Positions 1 to 5,717 of a stretch of DNA of 5,717 nucleotides are shown here, piece by piece; position 1 is the first letter of the stretch; each line of letters begins with the position of its first letter. Under the pieces are notes generated by a model. That model was not told the origin of the DNA, ran no database searches, and saw only the letters and a program-made list of their open reading frames with translations. The position numbers were made by a program, and so were the translations under genes. This DNA is from Lysobacterales bacterium. Lineage in GTDB: Bacteria > Pseudomonadota > Gammaproteobacteria > Xanthomonadales > S139-57. The stretch is taken from assembly GCA_026993285.1 (NCBI GenBank), contig JALWTZ010000235.1, positions 1 through 5,717 on the forward strand. The letters are read 5' to 3'.

Positions 1-7
1 CCCCGAT

Positions 8-37
8 AAAAACCCGTGCCTTGCAGCACGGGTTTTT
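8..37. terminator. Rho-independent terminator, probably bidirectional
   Basis: A perfect 12-bp inverted repeat: positions 8-19 pair with 26-37 around a 6-nt loop (20-25). The core is seven mostly G/C pairs (13-19 with 26-32), flanked by A5/T5. On the minus strand it starts immediately after the hydrolase stop codon (38-40) and the stem ends in five T. On the plus strand the stem runs into seven T (33-39), so it would also stop transcription arriving from left of the window. The plus-strand T tract is the better one. Confidence 0.9.
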
Positions 38-814
38 TTATAGCATTTCTTCGAGAAAGGCCTTCATCTGAGCCCAGGAACGGTGGTCCGCACGGGCGTC
101 ATAGCGTACATTATCGATACCATAGCGTGCTGCATCCGGATTGGTAAAGGCATGTCGCGCATTGGCCAGTATGGTCAGCACATAATCGGTACCGGCCTCA
201 TCCAGCGCCTGGCGAAAGGCCTGCACGCGCGCTTCCGGCACAAAGGCGTCCCTGGCACCATGTTCCACCAGAATGGCCGCCCGGATTTGACCGGCCTGTT
301 GTGCCGTGGCCGGTGGCAGGCTGCCATGAAAACTGACCACCGCCTTCAGTGGCAAACCCGCGTAGGCCATTTGCATCACCGTGCTGCCACCAAAACAGTA
401 ACCGATGGCCGCCAGACGTGATGCATCCACACGGGCATGCTGTTGCAACTGTTCCAGCCCTGCCCGCGCACGCGCCAGCCACGCATCCGTGTTGCCGGCA
501 ATCTGTTTCATCCAGCCCTGTGCGGTGTCTGCATGTTCGGTTACCCTGTCCTGGCCGTACATGTCCATGGCAAAGGCCACATATCCCAGTTCCGCCAGCA
601 TGCGTGCCCGCTTGCGGGCATAATCATTCAATCCCCACCACTCGTGGGCCACCAATATACCGGGCCGCTTGCCCGCAAAACGGTCATCGAAATAGAGATA
701 GCCCTTTAAAGCCGTGCCATTCTGGCTGTACTGGATGACCTCTTCCTTTACTGCGGCCTGCACGACCGTCACCAGCCCTAGCAACAGGCCCAGACAAAAC
801 CCGAATTTTTTCAT
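38..814 (-). CDS. Exported dienelactone hydrolase family protein (alpha/beta hydrolase)
   Basis: A 258-aa alpha/beta hydrolase of the dienelactone hydrolase (DLH) family with an N-terminal signal peptide (residues 1 to about 20, MKKFGFCLGLLLG... ending VVQA/AV), so probably periplasmic. The DLH catalytic set is visible: Glu58 in HEWWGLNDYAR, nucleophile Cys140 in GYCFGG, Asp189 in HGARDAFVP and His221 in ARHAFTNP. The spacings (82, 49, 32) closely match classical DLH (Glu36, Cys123, Asp171, His202). Cys140 is the only cysteine in the mature chain. I chose the start at 814 because the signal peptide begins there and an AGGAG (828-824) lies 9 nt upstream; the frame stays open to 874, but that gives an N-terminus unlike a signal sequence. 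It ends at the terminator and is transcribed away from the lipase operon. The family acts on esters and lactones. The substrate here is unknown, and the context suggests an ester rather than chlorocatechol-derived dienelactone. Confidence 0.92.
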   Translation of the reverse strand: MKKFGFCLGLLLGLVTVVQAAVKEEVIQYSQNGTALKGYLYFDDRFAGKRPGILVAHEWWGLNDYARKRARMLAELGYVAFAMDMYGQDRVTEHADTAQGWMKQIAGNTDAWLARARAGLEQLQQHARVDASRLAAIGYCFGGSTVMQMAYAGLPLKAVVSFHGSLPPATAQQAGQIRAAILVEHGARDAFVPEARVQAFRQALDEAGTDYVLTILANARHAFTNPDAARYGIDNVRYDARADHRSWAQMKAFLEEML

Positions 815-823
815 GATGCCGCA

Positions 824-828
824 CTCCT
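824..828 (-). promoter_or_regulatory. Ribosome-binding site of the hydrolase gene
   Basis: On the minus strand AGGAG is followed by 9 nt and then the ATG at 814. It supports the internal start at 814 rather than the upstream in-frame ATG at 874. Confidence 0.75.
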
Positions 829-880
829 GTTTTACTGGAAAAGGCAGTGTTGCACGCACACCCGGCGAAAACAAGCCGAT

Positions 881-886
881 ATATTA
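881..886 (-). promoter_or_regulatory. Possible -10 element for the hydrolase gene
   Basis: The minus strand reads TAATAT, matching TATAAT at four of six positions, about 67 nt upstream of the start at 814 and within the most AT-rich part of the gap. No good -35 is seen; TTCTTG at 16-nt spacing is poor. This is a weak candidate only. Confidence 0.2.
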
Positions 887-892
887 GCAACA

Positions 893-907
893 TCTTGAAT
901 AACAAGA
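893..907. repeat. Short inverted repeat in the divergent intergenic region
   Basis: TCTTG-AATAA-CAAGA: perfect 5-bp arms around a 5-nt centre. It lies just upstream of the possible minus-strand -10 element, a position where a regulator of the hydrolase gene could bind. An inverted repeat of this size can occur by chance in about 200 bp, so an operator role is only a suggestion. Confidence 0.3.
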
Positions 908-933
908 AAAATGGTGCTTGCGCCCGGCAACCC

Positions 934-945
934 TACGCCTGCGTA
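934..945. repeat. 12-bp palindrome, possible operator
   Basis: TACGC-CT-GCGTA: perfect 5-bp arms with a 2-nt centre. It overlaps a TATGAT sequence (944-949, five of six to the -10 consensus) and lies 9 nt upstream of the TTGCCT box (954-959), so a bound protein could act on the operon promoter. No regulator family is recognised from the sequence. Confidence 0.35.
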
Positions 946-953
946 TGATTCGC

Positions 954-983
954 TTGCCTTGGGTGAATGGCCTGCACTAAGAT
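954..983 (+). promoter_or_regulatory. Candidate sigma-70-type promoter for the lipase-DUF1302-DUF1329 operon
   Basis: TTGCCT (954-959, four of six to TTGACA), an 18-nt spacer and TAAGAT (978-983, four of six to TATAAT). This would give a 5' leader of roughly 25-30 nt before the ATG at 1018. TATGAT at 944-949 is an alternative -10, but it has no -35 at an acceptable distance. A prediction from consensus matching only. Confidence 0.35.
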
Positions 984-1006
984 AGCGCGACAACCAACCA
1001 TTCCAC

Positions 1007-1014
1007 AGGGGGAA
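1007..1014 (+). promoter_or_regulatory. Ribosome-binding site of the lipase gene
   Basis: AGGGGGAA, whose G run ends 5 nt before the ATG at 1018. It selects the start that puts a lipoprotein signal peptide at the N-terminus, rather than the in-frame ATG at 967, which would add 17 residues ahead of that signal. Confidence 0.75.
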
Positions 1015-1017
1015 GTC

Positions 1018-3135
1018 ATGTTACGCAAACTCATGCCGGCACTGGGCCTGGCCACTGCATTGACGCTGGCAGGCTGCGGCGGTGTACAGGACGACCGTGC
1101 CGTTCCTGCACCACCGGCCACCAATGACGATGGCAATCCAACCACGGCTATCATTACGGCCATATTCAACCCGGCGGAAGGTGAGCTGCCCTTTCCCACC
1201 AATCTGCTGCTTTCCGGCACTACCGACCTGACATTGAATCCGCCAGTGGCTGACCCCAGCAACTATGGCGATCCATCGGTGGCCCTGAGCGCGATGGATG
1301 GATTCAGCCCCACCAACCCCTGGGTAGCCAACTTCTCTGCGGCCGTGGACCCGAACACGGTAGTCCCCGGCCAGACCGTACGGTTTTTCCAGGTCACCAC
1401 CACCCCGCAGGGTGCCACCACCGGCGTGGTACGGGAACTGACCCCCGGTGTGGACTATGTGGCCACCATGGCCTCGGAAACCACCCTGGCCATCATCCCG
1501 CTGCAACCCCTGCAGGAACTGACTTCCTACATGGCGGTGCTGACCAACGGGCTGAAGGATGCGGCCAATAATGCGGTAACTCCGGATCAGGTCTATTTCA
1601 TCGCCAAGAAAACCGCTCCACTGGTAGACGCCAATGGCAACAGCACGCTTCCGGCGCTGGACAATGCCACGGCCCAGGCCCTGGAACCACTGCGCCAGCT
1701 GACCAACTCCCAGGAGTACGCTGCCGCCGCCGTGGGCATCAACCCCGATGACATCGTGTTGAGCTGGACGGCCACTACCATGGGCATTACCCCCGTTCTG
1801 GGCGCCGTACATTCCATCACCCAACCCGGGCCCATCACCCTGGTGCCCACCGGGTTGAACACCTCTGTGGTCGGAGGAGCCGGCATTGCCGATTTGTATA
1901 TCGGTACCCTGACCGTTCCGTATTATCTGGAAGCCCCCAGCACGGAAAACCCGCTGGGCCCGCTCAACGGTTTCTGGGAAGCGGCACCCGGTGCCTATGT
2001 ACCGCCCTTCGACAGTTTCGGGCTGGACCCCACTTCCACCAACATCACCTATGCCAACCCCTACCCGGTGGTGAAATCCAACCAAACCATTCCGGTGCTG
2101 ATGAGCGTGCCCAATGCGGGTTCCGGCCAAAGCATGCCTGCCAGTGGCTGGCCCATCGTCATTTTCGGTCACGGCATCACCCGCAACCGGGGTGACATGC
2201 TGGCCATCGCTGACACCATGGCCGCCCAGGGCTTTGCCGTGATCGCCATCGACCAGCCGCTGCACGGCGTGACACCGAATGACCCGCTGGCACCGCTGTT
2301 GTATATCGAAAACACGCCCTTTGGCCCGGTAGCCTCCGAGCGTACCTTTGATGTGGATTATGTCGATAACGCCACCAGTGCTCCTGGAGCCGATGGGCAG
2401 GTGGATCCTTCCGGTGCCCATACCATCAACCTGCAAAGCCTGCTGACTTCCCGCGACAACCTGCGACAGGCAGCTGCGGACCTGTGGGTCTTGAACGCCT
2501 CCCTGCCCAATGTGGACATTACCGGCGACGGTGTAGGGGATCTGGACACCTCCCGCACCAGCTTTGTCGGCATTTCACTGGGTTCCATGGTGGGCATGCT
2601 GTTCCTGGAATTCGAACCCACGGTCAATGTGGCCACCCTGTCCGTGCCGGGTGGTGGCATTGCCCGCATGCTGGAAGCCTCGCCCACCTTCGGGCCGGTC
2701 ATTGTCGGCGGCCTGGCCGCTGCCGGACTGCAACAGGGCAGCGCGGACTACAACCTGTTCATGACCGTGACCCAGACGGTGCTGGATGCCGCGGATCCCA
2801 TCAACCACGCCCGCAACGCCGCCCTGAGCAATGCAATCCTGCTGCAGGAAGTGGTCGATGACCAGGTGATTCCCAACGCGGTGGCCACGGCACCGCTTTC
2901 CGGCACCGAGCCCTTGATCCGTGCCATGCAGCTGATGCCCATCAGCAGCACCTACAGTGATGCCAGCGGAGTACGGGCCGTAACCCGCATACTGGGCGCC
3001 GCCCACGGCTCCCTGCTTTCACCGACGCCATCCCTGCAGGCCACCATGGAAATGCAGGGAGAAATGGCCAGCATGAGTGCCACCATGGGAACCACGGTGG
3101 TCGTCAATGATGCCAGCGTGCTGGTTTCGGAATAA
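1018..3135 (+). CDS. VolA/Pla-1-type lipoprotein lipase or (lyso)phospholipase
   Basis: A 705-aa outer-membrane lipoprotein esterase of the Pla-1/cef extracellular lipase group, which includes Vibrio VolA. The signal peptide ends in lipobox LAGC with Cys20; Gly at +2 predicts outer-membrane sorting, and a Pro/Asn/Asp-rich linker follows. Residues about 48-100 match the bacterial lipase N-terminal domain (FNPAEGELPFPTNLLLSG, then an ALSAMDGFSP stretch). The alpha/beta-hydrolase core shows GHG at 384-386 (oxyanion-type loop), a conserved SLLTSRDNLRQ helix, and the nucleophile elbow GISLG with Ser520. Asp614 or Asp615 (VVDDQVIP) and His663 (GAAHGS) complete the triad. An acidic loop with Asp500, 504, 508 and 510 just before the elbow may bind a metal. 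The family cleaves acyl chains from lipids or lysophospholipids; the exact substrate here is unknown. The mature chain has about four lysines and no cysteine except Cys20. First gene of the operon, 12 nt before DUF1302. Confidence 0.9.
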   Translation: MLRKLMPALGLATALTLAGCGGVQDDRAVPAPPATNDDGNPTTAIITAIFNPAEGELPFPTNLLLSGTTDLTLNPPVADPSNYGDPSVALSAMDGFSPTNPWVANFSAAVDPNTVVPGQTVRFFQVTTTPQGATTGVVRELTPGVDYVATMASETTLAIIPLQPLQELTSYMAVLTNGLKDAANNAVTPDQVYFIAKKTAPLVDANGNSTLPALDNATAQALEPLRQLTNSQEYAAAAVGINPDDIVLSWTATTMGITPVLGAVHSITQPGPITLVPTGLNTSVVGGAGIADLYIGTLTVPYYLEAPSTENPLGPLNGFWEAAPGAYVPPFDSFGLDPTSTNITYANPYPVVKSNQTIPVLMSVPNAGSGQSMPASGWPIVIFGHGITRNRGDMLAIADTMAAQGFAVIAIDQPLHGVTPNDPLAPLLYIENTPFGPVASERTFDVDYVDNATSAPGADGQVDPSGAHTINLQSLLTSRDNLRQAAADLWVLNASLPNVDITGDGVGDLDTSRTSFVGISLGSMVGMLFLEFEPTVNVATLSVPGGGIARMLEASPTFGPVIVGGLAAAGLQQGSADYNLFMTVTQTVLDAADPINHARNAALSNAILLQEVVDDQVIPNAVATAPLSGTEPLIRAMQLMPISSTYSDASGVRAVTRILGAAHGSLLSPTPSLQATMEMQGEMASMSATMGTTVVVNDASVLVSE

Positions 3136-3142
3136 GGGGGAA
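3135..3142 (+). promoter_or_regulatory. Ribosome-binding site deciding the DUF1302 start
   Basis: AGGGGGAA overlaps the last base of the lipase stop codon. The in-frame ATG at 3142 lies inside this site and leaves no spacing, while the ATG at 3148 is 7 nt after the G run. The start at 3148 is therefore preferred. The octamer is identical to the one ahead of the lipase gene. Confidence 0.7.
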
Positions 3143-3147
3143 TGACC

Positions 3148-4932
3148 ATGAACACACAACAAGCATTCAAGCCCTCCAAACTGGCCCGTGCCCTGAGCCT
3201 GGGCGTGGCCATGCTGGCCCTGCAGGGTACGGCCGAGGCCTACAGTTACGACAAGGGAGATTTCAGCCTGACCTGGGACAACGCCATCAGCTATGGCTTC
3301 TCCATGCGGGTGGAAAACCGGGCGGATGACCTGGTGGGCAAGGCCAATCACAATCCACTGGTCTTTGCCCTGCCATATCCGGAACAGGTGGCGGCCACGG
3401 GCCGCTGGTCGGTGAACTCCGATGACGGCAACCTGTTGTTCGATCAGGGCGATCTCATCTCCAACGCCATCAAGTGGACCACCGAGCTGGGCTTCTCCTA
3501 CGGCAACTTTGGCGGCTTCTTCCGCGCATCGGCCTTCTACGACGATGTCTATGCCAACCGCAATGATCTTTCCGACCCGGTGAAAAAACTGGTGGGTTCC
3601 GACCTGCGCCTGCTGGACGGCTACCTCTACTGGGATTTCGACCTGGGCAACCTGCCCGGCTCCATCCGGGTCGGCAACCAGGTGGTCAACTGGGGCGAAA
3701 GCGCCTTTATTCAGGGCGGCATCAATATCATCAACGCGGTGGATGTTTCCAAGCTGCGGGTGGCTGGCGCCGAACTGAAGGAAGCCCTGATGCCGCAGAA
3801 CATGGTCTGGGGCTCTCTGGATCTGAGCGACAACCTGTCCATGGAAGCGGTCTACCTGATGGAATTCGAGCAGATCGACCCCGACCCGGCCCGGACATAC
3901 TTTTCGACCAATGACTTTGCCACCCCCGGCGGGGAGTTTGTGATGCTGGGCTTTGGCCTGTTCGATGAGCAGTTCCCCGGCCTGACCATCAACCGCCTGC
4001 CCGACCGCTACCCGAAAGAAAGCGGCCAGTGGGGTGTGGCCTTCCGCTATTTCGCAGAAAGCCTCAACGATACGGAGTTTGGCCTGTTCTACAACCGCTA
4101 CCACAGCCGGCTGCCACTGATCAGCGGTGTTGCGGTCAGCAATGCCAGCCCTTCATCCGGCGGCTATTTTGTCGAGTATCCGGATAACATCGACCTGTAC
4201 GGTTTCAGCTTCAACTCCAACTTCGACAATGGCGTGGCCGTGGCCGGTGAAGTCTCCTACCGCCCCAACCTGCCCTTGCAGATGGACGATGTGGAACTGC
4301 TGTTCTCCGCCCTGTCCCCGCTGAATGCGGTCATCCCGGAGCCGGTCAACCGTTTTATCAGCCAGATGGGTGAATACGGTTTTGGCGAAGAAATCCGTGG
4401 CTGGGAGCGGCACAAGGTCACTCAGGCACAGGTGACCATCACCAATGTGTTCGGGCCCAACAACCCCTTCAAGGCCGACCAGCTGGCCGTGGTGGCCGAA
4501 GCCGGCCTGACCCAGGTTTGGGATCTGCCGCCGCAGGATGTGCTGCGCTACAACGGCCCCGGCACCGATACCTCTGGTGGCCCGGATGTGACTTCCGGCC
4601 GTTTCCGCAACCCGCAAACGGAAACCCGTGGCTTTGCCACCGAGTTTTCCTGGGGGCTGCGCACCTTCATGCGCATGACCTACAACAATGCCTTTGGCAC
4701 TGCCTTCAACCTCTCGCCACGCATCGGCTACAACATCGACATGCAGGGTGTCTCTCCAGGGCCTGGCGGGCAATTTGTAGAAGGTCGCAAGACCCTGTCC
4801 CTGGGCCTGAACGGTACCTATCTGGAAAAATGGAGCGCGGACATCAGCTACACCCGCTACATGGGTGCCGGCCGCTACAACCTGTTGCGTGACCGGGATT
4901 TCGCTTCCTTCAACATCAAATACTCGTTCTGA
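3148..4932 (+). CDS. DUF1302 family outer-membrane beta-barrel protein
   Basis: A 594-aa member of DUF1302, a family of predicted outer-membrane barrels with no settled biochemical function. A Sec signal peptide covers residues 1-31 (cleavage after AEA, before YSYDKGDFSLTWDNAIS). Family signatures follow: the SDLRLLDGYLYWDFDL strand region, RVGNQVVNWGES (174-185, with Trp182 and Glu184), IQGGINIINAVDVSKL right after it, and YFSTNDF (251-257). The chain has many alternating aromatic/polar strand-like segments and ends in KYSF; a C-terminal Phe after alternating residues is the usual BAM recognition signal. Length is normal for the family. It begins 12 nt after the lipase stop and ends 12 nt before the DUF1329 gene, so all three are probably co-transcribed. 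DUF1302 and DUF1329 genes commonly neighbour each other in Proteobacteria. A role as channel or receptor for a hydrophobic compound is inference. A FadL protein is ruled out by the signatures, although the role may be comparable. Confidence 0.9.
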   Translation: MNTQQAFKPSKLARALSLGVAMLALQGTAEAYSYDKGDFSLTWDNAISYGFSMRVENRADDLVGKANHNPLVFALPYPEQVAATGRWSVNSDDGNLLFDQGDLISNAIKWTTELGFSYGNFGGFFRASAFYDDVYANRNDLSDPVKKLVGSDLRLLDGYLYWDFDLGNLPGSIRVGNQVVNWGESAFIQGGINIINAVDVSKLRVAGAELKEALMPQNMVWGSLDLSDNLSMEAVYLMEFEQIDPDPARTYFSTNDFATPGGEFVMLGFGLFDEQFPGLTINRLPDRYPKESGQWGVAFRYFAESLNDTEFGLFYNRYHSRLPLISGVAVSNASPSSGGYFVEYPDNIDLYGFSFNSNFDNGVAVAGEVSYRPNLPLQMDDVELLFSALSPLNAVIPEPVNRFISQMGEYGFGEEIRGWERHKVTQAQVTITNVFGPNNPFKADQLAVVAEAGLTQVWDLPPQDVLRYNGPGTDTSGGPDVTSGRFRNPQTETRGFATEFSWGLRTFMRMTYNNAFGTAFNLSPRIGYNIDMQGVSPGPGGQFVEGRKTLSLGLNGTYLEKWSADISYTRYMGAGRYNLLRDRDFASFNIKYSF

Positions 4933-4936
4933 GGAG
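4931..4936 (+). promoter_or_regulatory. Ribosome-binding site of the DUF1329 gene
   Basis: GAGGAG overlaps the TGA stop of the DUF1302 gene (4930-4932) and sits 8 nt before the ATG at 4945. This points to coupled translation and favours 4945 over the next in-frame ATG at 4960. Confidence 0.75.
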
Positions 4937-4944
4937 TGCAGCCA

Positions 4945-5717
4945 ATGAAAGCGAAGACAATGAATCGAACATGGATGCTGGCACTGAGCCTGCTGGTCTT
5001 TCAATCCGGCGCACAGGCCACGGCAACCGCCGATGAAGCGGCTGCACTGGGCAAGACCCTCACCCCGCTGGGGGCGGAAAAGGCCGGCAATGCCGATGGC
5101 AGCATCCCAGCCTGGGATGGCGGCATCACGGAACCGCCCGCCGGCTTGAACTATCAGGTGGGGCAGTTCCACCCCGACCCCTTTGCCGGAGATGCTGTCC
5201 GCTTCGTTATCGATGCCAGCAATGTGGATCAGTATGCGGACAAGCTGAGTGCCGGCCAGAAGGCCATGTTCAAGCGGTATCCGGACTTCAAGATGAATGT
5301 CTACCCCACCCACCGCAGTGCCACTTTCCCGCAACGCACGCTGGAAATGACCATGAACAATGCCACCACCGCCAAGCTGACACCGGATGGCGAGGGTGTG
5401 CTGGATGCGGCGGAAGGCTTTCCCTTTCCCATTCCCAAGAATGGCTATGAAGTCATCTGGAACCACAAGCTGAAGTTCAAGGGGGTCAGTGCCCGCCGCT
5501 ACAATAACCAGGTGGCACCCACCGCGGGAGGCGCCTATACCCTGATCAAGCTGCGGGAAGACACCTACGCGCCCTATTTTGAAAAGGGCAAGACCATTGC
5601 CGACATCAACAACATCCTGTTGTACTTCTTCCAGGAAGTGGAAGCCCCGGCCCGCCTGGCGGGAAATGTGCTGCTGGTGCACGAGACCCTGAACCAGGAT
5701 GTGCAAAAACGCCAGGC
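4945..5717 (+). CDS. DUF1329 family periplasmic protein, 3' end outside the window
   Basis: The first 257 codons, open to the right edge with no stop; family members usually have about 450 residues, so a little over half is present. The signal peptide spans about residues 1-25 (MKAKTMNRTWMLALSLLVF..., cleavage after AQA). The mature start carries the DUF1329 hallmark: EAAALGKTLTPLGAEKAG followed by a NADGSIPAWDGG stretch (31-60). Further on are FPFPIPKNGYEVIWNHKLK and a YTLIKLREDTY segment. There is no lipobox, so a soluble periplasmic location is likely. Sequence databases relate this family to the LolA/LolB lipoprotein-sorting fold, which has a hydrophobic cavity; carriage of a lipid or similar ligand is inferred from that. 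It follows the DUF1302 gene by 12 nt and presumably works with it. The substrate and any inner-membrane partner are not visible here. Confidence 0.88.
   Translation, partial: MKAKTMNRTWMLALSLLVFQSGAQATATADEAAALGKTLTPLGAEKAGNADGSIPAWDGGITEPPAGLNYQVGQFHPDPFAGDAVRFVIDASNVDQYADKLSAGQKAMFKRYPDFKMNVYPTHRSATFPQRTLEMTMNNATTAKLTPDGEGVLDAAEGFPFPIPKNGYEVIWNHKLKFKGVSARRYNNQVAPTAGGAYTLIKLREDTYAPYFEKGKTIADINNILLYFFQEVEAPARLAGNVLLVHETLNQDVQKRQ

Noticed and set aside
815..874. N-terminal extension of the hydrolase from the ATG at 874
   Set aside because: The extra 20 residues precede a normal signal peptide, and the ribosome site at 828-824 fits the start at 814.
960..976. Possible sigma-54 promoter (GG-N10-GC at 962-975)
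   Set aside because: Only the GG and TGCA ends match; the rest of the -24 element is absent, so chance is likely.
967..1017. N-terminal extension of the lipase from the ATG at 967
   Set aside because: It would bury the lipoprotein signal peptide behind 17 residues; the ATG at 1018 has a good ribosome site and puts the signal first.
1021..2436. 471-aa minus-strand open frame antisense to the lipase gene
   Set aside because: Its composition (Gly, His, Gln and Arg rich, no recognisable domain) is typical of the complement of a GC-rich gene, and the plus strand carries a full lipase with catalytic motifs.
2484..2861. 125-aa plus-strand open frame inside the lipase gene
   Set aside because: It overlaps the catalytic core of the lipase in another frame, is Arg/His/Pro/Cys rich and has no recognisable domain.
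3019..4104. 361-aa minus-strand open frame across the lipase/DUF1302 junction
   Set aside because: Same reasoning: an antisense shadow with no motif, no ribosome site considered convincing, and well-supported genes on the other strand.
4153..5706. 517-aa minus-strand open frame across the DUF1302/DUF1329 junction
   Set aside because: It covers two clearly coding plus-strand genes and their junction, shows no domain, and arises from codon bias in the real frames.

Overview
The window looks like chromosomal DNA from a GC-rich Gammaproteobacterium. The gene content and codon use resemble marine or lipid- and hydrocarbon-degrading lineages such as Alcanivorax or Marinobacter relatives, but this is inferred from gene families and I cannot fix the genus. 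No mobile element, RNA gene, CRISPR array or sign of recent transfer is visible. Coding density is high.

Layout. Positions 8-37 form a perfect 12-bp inverted repeat that acts as a terminator. Next to it, on the minus strand (38-814), is an exported dienelactone hydrolase family enzyme. A 203-bp divergent intergenic region (815-1017) separates it from a plus-strand cluster of three genes. These are a 705-aa lipoprotein lipase/phospholipase of the VolA/Pla-1 type (1018-3135), a 594-aa DUF1302 outer-membrane beta-barrel protein (3148-4932), and the first 257 codons of a DUF1329 protein with a LolA-like assignment (4945 to the window end). The two junctions in the cluster are each exactly 12 nt, with ribosome-binding sites touching or overlapping the upstream stop codons, so this is almost certainly one operon that continues past the right edge.

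Working together. All four products carry export signals: a periplasmic hydrolase, an outer-membrane-anchored lipase, an outer-membrane barrel and a periplasmic protein. The simplest model is an envelope system in which the lipase splits an ester lipid at the outer membrane, the DUF1302 barrel lets a hydrophobic product cross, and the DUF1329 protein carries it through the periplasm. In Vibrio cholerae the related lipase VolA is paired with the fatty-acid channel FadL. Here the DUF1302/DUF1329 pair sits in that place, which is the most interesting point in the window. The families are recognised from sequence; the joint pathway is inference.
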